In this document: one piece after another, positions 1 to 5,721 of the stretch
Numbering within the stretch: position 1 is the first letter of the stretch
How the letters are laid out: every line of letters begins with the position of its first letter
From: JBDRAU01 sp043823315
Lineage (GTDB): Bacteria; Patescibacteriota; UBA1384; DTJR01
DNA: 7,359 nucleotides
Assembly: GCA_043823315.1 (NCBI GenBank)
Contig: JBDRAU010000074.1
Span: 1 to 7,359 of the forward strand
Reading direction: 5' to 3'
Notes under the pieces: generated by a model
What the model was told of the DNA's origin: nothing
Databases searched by the model: none
What the model saw: the letters and a program-made list of their open reading frames with translations, nothing else
Translations under genes and position numbers: made by a program

Positions 1-331
1 ATCAGCGTGGCCTTTATGCCTTGGGCAACACACGTGTTACAATGGCTGGTACAGAGGGTTGCAATATCGCGAGATGGAGCTAATCCCTAAAACCAGTCTC
101 AGTTCGGATTGGAGTCTGAAACTCGACTCCATGAAGCCGGATTCACTAGTAAACGTAGATCATCACGCTACGTTGAATACGTTCTCGAGCCTTGCACACA
201 CCGCCCGTCAAGGCAGGAAAGTCGGCAACGCCCGAAGCTCCACATTAGTGGGACCACGGCGGGGTCGGTAATCAGGCCTAAGTCGTAACAAGGTATCCGT
301 AGGGGAATCTGCGGATGGATCACCTCCTTTC
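1..331 (+). rRNA. rrs: 16S ribosomal RNA, 3' portion (partial at window start)
   Basis: This is the 3' third of the small-subunit rRNA, corresponding roughly to E. coli positions 1200-1542. Recognisable landmarks are the ACACACGTG block near 31-39, the near-universal CACACACCGCCCGTCA block around 195-210, AAGTCGTAACAAGGTA around 280-295, and the terminal GGATCACCTCCTTT. The CCTCC at 323-327 is the anti-Shine-Dalgarno. One departure from E. coli is compensated: the helix near 153-173 pairs ACGTAG with CTACGT, so its first pair is A-U where E. coli has a U-G wobble. That argues for a functional gene and not a decayed copy. The exact 3' end is uncertain by one or two bases. No 23S or 5S gene follows in the remaining 7 kb. 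Confidence 0.97.
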
Positions 332-370
332 TAGGGAGATTATCACGATTAATACTCGTGACATGGTTGA

Positions 371-390
371 TCCAGCACCACTTTATGCTT
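371..390 (+). repeat. Left arm of a 20-bp perfect inverted repeat flanking the GIY-YIG gene
   Basis: TCCAGCACCACTTTATGCTT here is the exact reverse complement of bases 668-687, with no mismatch over 20 bases. The arm lies 40 bases after the 16S 3' end and 19 bases before the GIY-YIG start codon. Part of it can instead pair locally: ACCACTT (377-383) with AAGTGGT (391-397) around a 7-base loop. The arm therefore has two mutually exclusive partners. Confidence 0.9.
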
Positions 391-396
391 AAGTGG

Positions 397-402
397 TAAA
401 CT
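397..402 (+). promoter_or_regulatory. Possible extended -10 element for the GIY-YIG gene (leaderless spacing)
   Basis: TAAACT matches the -10 consensus at four of six positions. It is preceded by TGG (394-396), which fits an extended -10. It ends exactly six bases before the ATG at 409, the same spacing seen at the two clearer leaderless promoters at 5784 and 6256. There is no convincing Shine-Dalgarno before 409. Alternatively the gene is carried on rRNA read-through transcripts. The call is weak. Confidence 0.3.
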
Positions 403-408
403 TTAGCT

Positions 409-675
409 ATGTGGATAGTTTATTTGTTAGTAAATGACAGATCTGGTGAGAAATATATCGGAATCACATCCGATACAGAACGAAGATTACAAGAGCATAA
501 TCACCAAGATGGAAAATCATTTACTAACAAGAGGAAGGGTAAATGGGTTCTTGTCTACTGCGAAAAATTTCTTGCTAAAAATGATGCTATTAAGCGAGAA
601 AACAGGCTAAAAGGCCACGGTAGGGCAAAGCAAGAACTATACAAAAGAGCCGAAAATAGTATTTCGGAAGCATAA
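409..675 (+). CDS. Small single-domain GIY-YIG nuclease in the 16S 3' spacer
   Basis: This 88-residue protein is close to a bare GIY-YIG nuclease domain of the YhbQ/UPF0213/UvrC-N-like type. The first strand VYLL (Y5) and the second KYIGIT (Y16-I17-G18) form the signature pair. The helix DTERRLQEHN supplies the catalytic Arg (R25 or R26) and H30. The motif KRENRLKG carries the metal-binding Glu (E64), followed by a basic tail. All expected active-site residues are present, so it should cut DNA with a divalent metal; its target cannot be read from sequence. It starts 78 bases after the 16S gene in the same orientation, with no obvious Shine-Dalgarno. Its last two codons and stop lie inside the right arm of the inverted repeat. 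It could be a mobile or homing-type nuclease, or a housekeeping YhbQ-like protein. Confidence 0.88.
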   Translation: MWIVYLLVNDRSGEKYIGITSDTERRLQEHNHQDGKSFTNKRKGKWVLVYCEKFLAKNDAIKRENRLKGHGRAKQELYKRAENSISEA

Positions 676-687
676 AGTGGTGCTGGA
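668..687 (-). repeat. Right arm of the 20-bp inverted repeat (overlaps the GIY-YIG stop codon)
   Basis: This is the exact reverse complement of 371-390. It contains the final codons and TAA of the GIY-YIG gene. In RNA the two arms could form a 20-bp stem that loops out the whole coding region, about 277 bases. The arrangement fits either an RNase III-type processing stem or the ends of a small inserted cassette. No target-site duplication is evident outside the arms. Confidence 0.9.
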
Positions 688-695
688 ACTCATCT

Positions 696-730
696 GGTTT
701 TGTCAAGCCCGGTCCCTTTTGATAAAAACC
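696..730 (+). terminator. Hairpin after the 16S/GIY-YIG unit, possible terminator
   Basis: GGTTTTGTCAA (696-706) pairs with TTGATAAAAACC (719-730), with one bulged A, around a GC-rich 12-base loop. The sequence after it is AT-rich (ATATATAAAATTATTCTTTTAATT) but has no clean T run directly at the stem base. It could end rRNA-unit transcripts or be a processing structure. Confidence 0.35.
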
Positions 731-1039
731 GAACTATATATAAAATTATTCTTTTAATTATTTGTTGTGTGCTCAATTTATCTAAACTAAAAAAGGAGCT
801 GGGCGCAGACCCTTGCAGACGGCGCCTCTGTAAGTGATTTTGTCATCCTGAGCGAGTGTGGCGAGTCGAAGGATCTCTGGTCTTCGACTCCGAGGTCGCT
901 CCCGCTCGACAGGCTCAGGGCCTGAGTGTGAATCGAAGGCAGACTCGAGGAGAGAATGCCAGTTTCATATGTTTTACAGAAAGTCGTTCTGGCGGGGTTA
1001 GATTAGGGCTCTCTTTTTGTTGCCTGATTTTTTAAAAAT
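731..1039. other. Spacer between the rRNA unit and pyrC, no gene seen
   Basis: I see no supportable coding region or RNA gene here. The left part (731-795) is very AT-rich. The middle (841-930) holds a palindromic repeat element listed separately. The right part leads to the pyrC promoter. No 23S rRNA start and no tRNA is present, although this is where a 16S-23S spacer would normally lead into one. Confidence 0.6.
841..930. repeat. Palindromic intergenic repeat element, copy 1
   Basis: This is a compound inverted repeat. An inner 9-bp stem pairs GAGTCGAAG (863-871) with CTTCGACTC (882-890). Outer arms pair CCTGAGC (847-853) with GCTCAGG (913-919). A further palindrome, CTCAGG-G-CCTGAG, follows. 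The GTCATCCTGAGCGAGT...CGAAGGATC flavour is that of short repeats scattered through many environmental bacterial genomes. Bases 849-870 match the reverse complement of 5722-5743 at 20 of 22 positions, so the window holds two copies in opposite orientation. Confidence 0.65.
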
Positions 1040-1070
1040 TTGACAAAGAATGAAACTCTGGTTTAATAAT
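1040..1070 (+). promoter_or_regulatory. Probable promoter of pyrC
   Basis: A perfect -35 TTGACA (1040-1045) is followed after 19 bases by AATAAT (1065-1070), five of six matches to the -10 consensus. Transcription would begin near 1077, leaving a leader of about 80 bases before the ribosome-binding site at 1145. The ATG at 1050 lies inside this promoter, which argues against using it as the start codon. Confidence 0.55.
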
Positions 1071-1144
1071 TACCTAGGATGCAAAATAAAACCTTTCCCA
1101 ACAACTAGGCGGGCGAGGTTATTTTTTTTTGCACGAAATCTGAC

Positions 1145-1151
1145 AGGGAGG
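1145..1151 (+). promoter_or_regulatory. Ribosome-binding site that fixes the pyrC start at 1158
   Basis: AGGGAGG lies six bases before the ATG at 1158. It is complementary to the anti-Shine-Dalgarno CCTCC at 323-327. No comparable site precedes the upstream in-frame ATG at 1050. Confidence 0.8.
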
Positions 1152-1157
1152 CAAGCG

Positions 1158-2348
1158 ATGGGAAGAAAGACCGTTCAGAAACATTTGATAACCGAGAACG
1201 AGTACGACGACCGGTGCACGACCCCTCTTTGGGGGAATTCTCACGCCCACTTTCGGGGAATCTGCTGCTGGAAAGGCGTTCCAACGGATGTTCGCAAGCA
1301 ACAAGAGGCGTTGATGAGACTGGTTGTGCCCATCCAGTGTGCTGATCCGTTTGGGATGGCGGTTGCGATGCCGAACCTCAAGGTGCCGGTTACTTTGGTC
1401 GGCGAAGCTTTCTGCTACCGTCAGCAGATCCACAATTTGTTGCCGGAGCGATCTGGTTTCGAAGTTCTAGTTTCTGTCCAGCTTCATCTCGGCACGACTC
1501 CGGAGATGATTCAAGAGGCTTGTCGTACAGAGGGAACTACGCTCACTGGGAAGCCGCGTCCGCGAGTCCGCCTCGCCAAGCTCTATCCGGCCGAGGTTAC
1601 CAATTCGCCGATCGGGGTTTCCGAAGACCAGCTTCTCTGTGAACAGATGATGCTGAACTACGAGGAGATGGCAAGGCAGGGGATGATTCTCTCGGTTCAC
1701 CCGGAAGTATTCTGCGGCGAGGGAGAGTATTTTGCCTGCGAAGAAGCTTTCATCCCGACCCTCGAGAAACTGTCTCGGCGTGTGCCTAAACTTTTGATCT
1801 CGGTCGAACATATCTCGACCAAAGAACTTCTCGAGGCGGTTCTCTCGCTCCCCGATAACGTCGTCGGGACGTTCACGGTCCATCACCTGATCGGCGACAC
1901 AGTTGACTTCTGGGACGGTACGAACGTCTGCAACCATTTCAACTTCTGCCGTTCGGTCCTTCGCGAGGAGGCAGATCGGCTGGCTCTGCTTGGGGCAATC
2001 GCCGATCCGATCGCTTGTCAGAAGCTTTCCCTGGGGCTCGACGATGCTCCGCATACAAAGAGGGCAAAGGAAAATGGAGCTCCAGGGATCTGGATTCCGG
2101 GTCCGATTGCCGCTTCGCTGCTTCTGGAGACTTGCGAAGCGCACGAGATTCCGTTCCAAGCGGTGATTGACGTTGCATGCCTGAACGGTCCGCGCTTCTA
2201 TGGTCTTGAGGTACCGGAGCGCACAGTCACTTTCGAGCGTTGCGAGATGGTTATTCCCGAGGAGATTCCAATTCCCGGGATTAACGATGTACTCATCCCG
2301 TGGCGTGCCGGCAAGCCATATCACTGGCGGCTAGTCGAAAGTGCCTAG
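1158..2348 (+). CDS. pyrC: Dihydroorotase (pyrimidine biosynthesis)
   Basis: The 396-residue product should interconvert N-carbamoyl-L-aspartate and L-dihydroorotate, the third step of de novo UMP synthesis, in the cytoplasm. It resembles E. coli PyrC and keeps the whole active site: the HxH pair H29/H31 followed by R33, MPN with N73, the lysine to be carboxylated K141 in AKLYPA, H181 in LSVHPE, H218 in VEHISTKE, D295 in GLDDAPH, and H299. The C-terminal VNGPxFYGL-type motif is present as LNGPRFYGL. It is longer than the 348-residue E. coli enzyme because of an N-terminal extension and an insert near residues 122-138. The frame is open back to an ATG at 1050, but the 36 extra residues are unlike the family and lie over the promoter. 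Base composition is richer in G+C than its neighbours, and no other pyr gene is adjacent, which suggests acquisition. Confidence 0.93.
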   Translation: MGRKTVQKHLITENEYDDRCTTPLWGNSHAHFRGICCWKGVPTDVRKQQEALMRLVVPIQCADPFGMAVAMPNLKVPVTLVGEAFCYRQQIHNLLPERSGFEVLVSVQLHLGTTPEMIQEACRTEGTTLTGKPRPRVRLAKLYPAEVTNSPIGVSEDQLLCEQMMLNYEEMARQGMILSVHPEVFCGEGEYFACEEAFIPTLEKLSRRVPKLLISVEHISTKELLEAVLSLPDNVVGTFTVHHLIGDTVDFWDGTNVCNHFNFCRSVLREEADRLALLGAIADPIACQKLSLGLDDAPHTKRAKENGAPGIWIPGPIAASLLLETCEAHEIPFQAVIDVACLNGPRFYGLEVPERTVTFERCEMVIPEEIPIPGINDVLIPWRAGKPYHWRLVESA

Positions 2349-2366
2349 TCTCCCAGTTCGAACTCA

Positions 2367-2394
2367 CGGGCCGGCCCTTAATTGGGCCGGCCCG
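2367..2394 (+). terminator. Strong GC hairpin after pyrC
   Basis: CGGGCCGGCCC (2367-2377) pairs perfectly with GGGCCGGCCCG (2384-2394) over 11 bp around the loop TTAATT. It sits 19 bases after the pyrC stop. No T run follows, so it is not a textbook intrinsic terminator. It could terminate weakly, protect the mRNA 3' end, or belong to an imported segment. Confidence 0.6.
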
Positions 2395-2414
2395 AACCAT
2401 TTCCGATGTCCTGT

Positions 2415-2442
2415 TTCAAAAAACACTTAAATTTGCGATAAT
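2415..2442 (+). promoter_or_regulatory. Possible promoter of the membrane protein / Clp-like operon
   Basis: TTCAAA (2415-2420, four of six -35 matches) is followed after 16 bases by GATAAT (2437-2442, five of six -10 matches). It lies just beyond the pyrC hairpin and is the best promoter-like sequence before the operon. Confidence 0.4.
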
Positions 2443-2499
2443 ACAGTTATACAGAAATAAGGAGGGCCCCACACCAGACAGTATTGAGACAAAGGATTA

Positions 2500-2522
2500 T
2501 TTGGCGGTTCCATCCCGCCAAA
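2500..2522 (+). repeat. Perfect 8-bp hairpin in the operon leader
   Basis: TTTGGCGG (2500-2507) pairs with CCGCCAAA (2515-2522) around the 7-base loop TTCCATC. No T run follows, so it is unlikely to be a terminator. It may be part of an intergenic repeat or a leader structure. Confidence 0.6.
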
Positions 2523-2575
2523 GCTTTACTGCAAAACGGATTACATCCTGTTATTGCAGTGCGTCAGGTGAAAGG

Positions 2576-2623
2576 GCTTCCTGAGCTGGATTCCTGCTTT
2601 TGCAGGAGCGCCACTCAGGAGCG
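2576..2623. repeat. Nested palindrome in the operon leader
   Basis: An outer stem pairs GCTTCCTGAG (2576-2585) with CTCAGGAGC (2614-2622), leaving one extra T. An inner hairpin pairs TCCTGC with GCAGGA around TTTT (2592-2607). The outer CCTGAG/CTCAGG arms resemble those of the element at 847-919, so both may belong to one family of palindromic repeats. The 3' side runs directly into the GGAGG ribosome-binding site at 2623-2627 and could mask it. Confidence 0.55.
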
Positions 2624-2631
2624 GAGGGGCA

Positions 2632-3054
2632 ATCGAAAACACTCAACCAGTAACGCAGCAGGTTAGGAAGGACTTCAGGGAATATCCCATTCTTGTAGGG
2701 TTTTTTTATTGGTGGCTTCGCGATACTCCAGCCCAAATAATAAAAATCGGTACAAAGACGATTGTTTATTTTTACCGCTATTTCTCAATTCCGCTTCTTT
2801 TTAGAACTCTTTTTGACTATTGGAAAAAAGATGAAATTGACATGACCAATCTGGCTCTCGATGATCGCATCAGAGTCATGATGATGAACTTGGTTTCGCG
2901 CTTTGTCGGTGCGACCGTCAGATCTATCACTATTATGGTCGGTCTTTTAGTTATTACTCTTGTATTTTTAGCGATGTGTATCTCGTATATTGGCTTCATT
3001 CTCCTGCCTATTATCGTGATATTTTTTATCATTAACGGCTTGGCGAGGTTGTAA
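2632..3054 (+). CDS. Small membrane protein co-transcribed with the Clp-like ATPase (AUC start proposed)
   Basis: I have no characterised family for this 140-residue protein. The conserved-looking part begins at DFREYPILVG (residues 14-23), well before the first ATG of the frame at 2842 (codon 71). It continues through an aromatic stretch, YFYRYFSIPLLFRTLFDYW (46-64), an amphipathic segment (72-98), and a strongly hydrophobic block at 99-137, probably two membrane helices. The frame is open from 2572 but contains no ATG, GTG or TTG before 2842. The best start is ATC at 2632, four bases after GGAGG (2623-2627), giving (M)ENTQPVTQQVRKDF. This means a rare AUC start or a G-to-C change in an original ATG. 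The stop TAA overlaps the next ATG (TAATG), implying translational coupling and a shared function at the membrane. Confidence 0.7.
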   Translation: MENTQPVTQQVRKDFREYPILVGFFYWWLRDTPAQIIKIGTKTIVYFYRYFSIPLLFRTLFDYWKKDEIDMTNLALDDRIRVMMMNLVSRFVGATVRSITIMVGLLVITLVFLAMCISYIGFILLPIIVIFFIINGLARL

Positions 3055-5549
3055 TGGCGGTTTTTGATATTTCAAAAGCAAATAATTTCAAAAAGCATAT
3101 TCAGGCCGGAGTTCTTGAGGGTGGTTATTGGGGTGTGCTAAATAAAATTGCGATTACTCTCACCGCCATGGTTATTTTAGCTTCGCTTTTCTCTGCTGAT
3201 CCATCATACAGAGGGATGTTGGAAATTCTTTTTGCAGTTCTGGTCTCAATCCTATTCCTCTTTAATTTTCTGAGAAGCTATAATCAAGCTAGCTCAAATC
3301 TCATGAGCGATAATTTAGCCGAGGCGTTTGATAAAGATCAAATTGAAATAATACTTCAAACTATTAACATTGCCAGAGAAAATCAGTTTTCTTCCGTCGA
3401 ACCCATTTTGCTTCTGGCGGCAATTGAACAAAGCCATGACGGCAAGTATCTACTCCTTCGGGCGGGCTTTGGGCTTGAAAAGGATTTGTCGGGAATGATC
3501 GCCGATGCTATTTTGAAAATTCCCAGAACCGAATCGGGGCAGGTACAATTTTCCGATGAATTTATTGCTGTCATTAATGACGCCAAAGCCAACGCCCAAA
3601 AAAATAATCATGATTTTATCACAACAGGCGATCTCCTGATCGGACTCATAGATAAATGCGAAGTTTTTAAGCAGATGATGTATGAAATTAAGATTAAACA
3701 AGAGGATCTTCAGGAAGTAGTGGAGTGGAAAGAGTTACTTGATTCATTCCAGAAAATACGTAGGCGGTTATTTTACGACAAACCAGTTTCTGGGGGGATT
3801 GGAAAGGATTGGAGTTATGGTTTTACGCGAATGCTCAATCAGTATGCTAGAAATTTAAATACGGAAATTGAGTTTTCGGGCGAAGCGCATGTTTATGGAC
3901 GGGCTAAGGAAGTTGATGAGATTGAAAGAATTTTGTCTAAGACAAGTCAAAATAATGCGCTTCTAATTGGCGCGCAAGGAATCGGTAAGAAAACGATTAT
4001 GAGGGGGTTTGTTTCCAGAGTAGTTGCTGGTAATGTTTTACCGGCTTTAAAATATACCGAGGTTTTTCAGGTTGATACTGGTGCGCTTTTGTCGGGCTCG
4101 GCCAATGTTCAGGAAATTGCCAGCAAAGTAAAACAACTTCTCAATGAGGCCTCGCGAGCCGGTAACATAATTTTGTTTTTCGATAATTTTCAAGACTTGG
4201 TTTCCCGTGGCGAGGGAGTCGGTCAGGCTAACACATCAGAGATAATTCTGCCTTATCTGCAGGGCGCGGTCAGGATTGTTGGGGCGACCAATATTAAAAG
4301 CTATCATCGTGATATCGAGCCGAACGTCGGCGTGGCAGCGCTTTTTGAAAAAGTAGAAGTTCACGAAACGAGCGTGGACGAGACGATCAGTGTCCTGGAG
4401 GAAATGGTACCGCCGATCGAGCATCGCGATGGAGTATTTTGGCCGTATCAAGCGGTGAGGGAAGTTGTTCGGGTGGCAGGGAAATATATTCAAAACAAAC
4501 CATTTCCCACTAAAGCAATTGAGCTTGTCGATGAAGTTTCGGTTGCTGTGGCAAAAACTGGTGGCAAAATTGTTTTGCCAAAAATGGTTGACGATCATGT
4601 CTCGGCAAAGCTTGAAGTTCCGGTAATCGCGGCTGAAGGTAAAGAGGCGCAGAAACTTTTGCACCTAGAAGAGTTTCTGCACCAAAGAGTTATTGGTCAA
4701 GACGAAGCAGTTAAAGCTGTTTCGGCCGCGATGCGACGCGCTCGAGCAGGACTTGCGGCTGGCAAACGTCCGATTGGAACATTTTTGTTTTTAGGCACGA
4801 CCGGAGTTGGAAAAACCGAAACTTCCAAGGCGCTGGCCGAAGCATATTTTGGATCTGAAAAGTCAATGATCAGGGTTGATATGTCGGAATATCAAGAGCC
4901 ATCATCTATTTATAAATTGCTTGGTTCTCCCCCCTCAGCCGGAGGTGAAGGTGAAAAAGGCCAGCTGACAACGGCGGTAATGGACAATCCATTTTCGCTT
5001 ATTTTGCTTGATGAAATTGAAAAAGCCCACAAAGATATTCTGACGCTCTTCTTGCAGGTTTTCGACGATGGACGTCTTACAGACGGGACCGGTCAAGTGA
5101 TTGATTTTACAAATACAATTATTATTTCGACTTCGAACGCCGGATCGGAATTAATAAGACAGGCACTAAACAAAAAAGTTACAGGCGATCCGCTTAAGAA
5201 AATTTTGCTCGAATATTTGCAGAGGCAGGGTATATTCAGACCTGAATTTCTAAACCGATTTGATGCGGTAGTTGCTTTCCATCCGCTTTCGCCTGAAAAT
5301 ATTTTCGAGGTAGCGAAGTTGATGCTTAAGAAATTGGCGGCGAGAATGGCCGAAAAGGAAATTAATTTGAAGTTTACCGATGCGGCGGTAACAAAGCTGG
5401 CAAAGCTTGGGTTTGATCCTGTTTATGGTGCGCGCCCGATGCGCCGTGCGATTCAGGATAAAGTTGAAAATGCTTTGGCCGAGTCGATCTTATCTGGCAA
5501 AACCCAGCGCGGCGCTAGCATTTTAATTGACGAGAAAGATATAATATAA
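3054..5549 (+). CDS. Membrane-anchored Clp-family double AAA+ ATPase with degenerate first ring and no aromatic pore loops
   Basis: This 831-residue protein has two N-terminal membrane helices (about 28-47 and 54-73), a Clp N-like repeat region (about 90-215), AAA-1 (about 280-500) and AAA-2 (about 545-825). There is no coiled-coil middle domain. AAA-1 looks inactive. Its Walker A is GAQGIGKK (306-313) with Lys for Ser/Thr, its Walker B is FFDN (D377, N378) with Asn for the catalytic Glu, and the paired arginine fingers are replaced by A429/L430. AAA-2 keeps Walker A GTTGVGKT (581-588), Walker B D653/E654, sensor-1 TSNAG, arginine finger R735 in RPEFLNRFD, and sensor-2 R794 in GARPMRR. The GYVG pore loop is replaced by SAGG (628-631), and the AAA-1 KYRGE loop is absent (SGSANVQ near 347). 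No IGF/IGL ClpP-docking tripeptide is seen. It follows ClpB more than ClpA/C in that region. It probably works at the inner membrane with the preceding protein; its substrate is unknown. Confidence 0.92.
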   Translation: MAVFDISKANNFKKHIQAGVLEGGYWGVLNKIAITLTAMVILASLFSADPSYRGMLEILFAVLVSILFLFNFLRSYNQASSNLMSDNLAEAFDKDQIEIILQTINIARENQFSSVEPILLLAAIEQSHDGKYLLLRAGFGLEKDLSGMIADAILKIPRTESGQVQFSDEFIAVINDAKANAQKNNHDFITTGDLLIGLIDKCEVFKQMMYEIKIKQEDLQEVVEWKELLDSFQKIRRRLFYDKPVSGGIGKDWSYGFTRMLNQYARNLNTEIEFSGEAHVYGRAKEVDEIERILSKTSQNNALLIGAQGIGKKTIMRGFVSRVVAGNVLPALKYTEVFQVDTGALLSGSANVQEIASKVKQLLNEASRAGNIILFFDNFQDLVSRGEGVGQANTSEIILPYLQGAVRIVGATNIKSYHRDIEPNVGVAALFEKVEVHETSVDETISVLEEMVPPIEHRDGVFWPYQAVREVVRVAGKYIQNKPFPTKAIELVDEVSVAVAKTGGKIVLPKMVDDHVSAKLEVPVIAAEGKEAQKLLHLEEFLHQRVIGQDEAVKAVSAAMRRARAGLAAGKRPIGTFLFLGTTGVGKTETSKALAEAYFGSEKSMIRVDMSEYQEPSSIYKLLGSPPSAGGEGEKGQLTTAVMDNPFSLILLDEIEKAHKDILTLFLQVFDDGRLTDGTGQVIDFTNTIIISTSNAGSELIRQALNKKVTGDPLKKILLEYLQRQGIFRPEFLNRFDAVVAFHPLSPENIFEVAKLMLKKLAARMAEKEINLKFTDAAVTKLAKLGFDPVYGARPMRRAIQDKVENALAESILSGKTQRGASILIDEKDII

Positions 5550-5581
5550 AATTCAAAACTCAAAGCTCAAAATTCAAAACT
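5550..5581 (+). repeat. AT-rich direct repeat after the ATPase gene
   Basis: AATTCAAAACT occurs at 5550-5560 and again at 5571-5581, with CAAAGCTCAA between. A related string, AAAACTCAAA, appears on the opposite strand near 6747-6756. No terminator hairpin is visible between the ATPase stop and the tRNA-Ile promoter. Confidence 0.55.
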
Positions 5582-5594
5582 TATGAATTTATCC

Positions 5595-5623
5595 TTGAAC
5601 AGTTGGCGTTTTTTTGCTAGTAT
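5595..5623 (+). promoter_or_regulatory. Promoter of tRNA-Ile
   Basis: TTGAAC (5595-5600) and TAGTAT (5618-5623) are separated by 17 bases. A TGC directly before the second box gives an extended -10. Transcription would start near 5630, about 15 bases before the mature tRNA. Confidence 0.6.
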
Positions 5624-5644
5624 CTTGAAAGTCCGTAAAAATAT

Positions 5645-5721
5645 GCGCGTGTAGCTCAGCTGGTTAGAGCGCAAATCTGATAAGTTTGAGGTCCCTGGTT
5701 CGAGTCCAGGCACGCGCACCA
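5645..5721 (+). tRNA. tRNA-Ile (anticodon GAT), CCA encoded
   Basis: The 77-base cloverleaf has acceptor stem GCGCGTG/CACGCGC, a D-arm with GCTCAGCTGGTTAGAGC, an anticodon stem CAAAT/GTTTG around loop CTGATAA (anticodon GAT at 5679-5681), and a T-arm CCTGG-TTCGAGT-CCAGG. The discriminator is A5718, followed by genomically encoded CCA (5719-5721). This tRNA commonly sits in the 16S-23S spacer; here it stands alone about 5.3 kb after the 16S gene with its own promoter. Confidence 0.97.

Larger units (their letters stand above)
2395..2631. other. Spacer upstream of the membrane-AAA+ operon
   Basis: I accept no gene here. The spacer contains a likely promoter, an isolated Shine-Dalgarno-like GGAGGG at 2461-2466 with no start codon at useful distance, and two hairpin elements (2500-2522 and 2576-2623). 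If the promoter at 2415 is used, these hairpins lie in a leader of about 180 bases in front of the operon. Confidence 0.5.

Noticed and set aside
59..271. Open frame within the 16S gene
   Set aside because: It lies entirely inside conserved 16S rRNA sequence.
1050..1157. In-frame upstream extension of pyrC from the ATG at 1050
   Set aside because: It lies between the -35 and -10 boxes of the likely promoter, has no Shine-Dalgarno, and adds 36 residues unlike the family. AGGGAGG six bases before 1158 marks the better start.
1467..2324. Long open frame on the minus strand inside pyrC (285 codons)
   Set aside because: It lies opposite a clear dihydroorotase with full active site. The long open antisense frame is a by-product of the GC-rich codon use, and its translation shows no recognisable motif.
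2300..2666. Two overlapping open frames after pyrC (2300-2584 and the TTG-initiated 2484-2666)
   Set aside because: They run across the GC hairpin, promoter and palindromes and look non-protein-like. The GGAGGG at 2461 is too far (about 17 bases) from the TTG at 2484.
2842..3054. Short 70-residue version of the small membrane protein from the ATG at 2842
   Set aside because: There is no Shine-Dalgarno before it. The frame upstream encodes a convincing aromatic, membrane-protein-like segment, so the short form is probably a gene-caller truncation.
3054..5549. Clp-like gene as a pseudogene because of lost motifs
   Set aside because: The frame is intact over 831 codons, ring 2 keeps every ATP-hydrolysis residue, and the losses are confined to functional sites, as in a specialised family.
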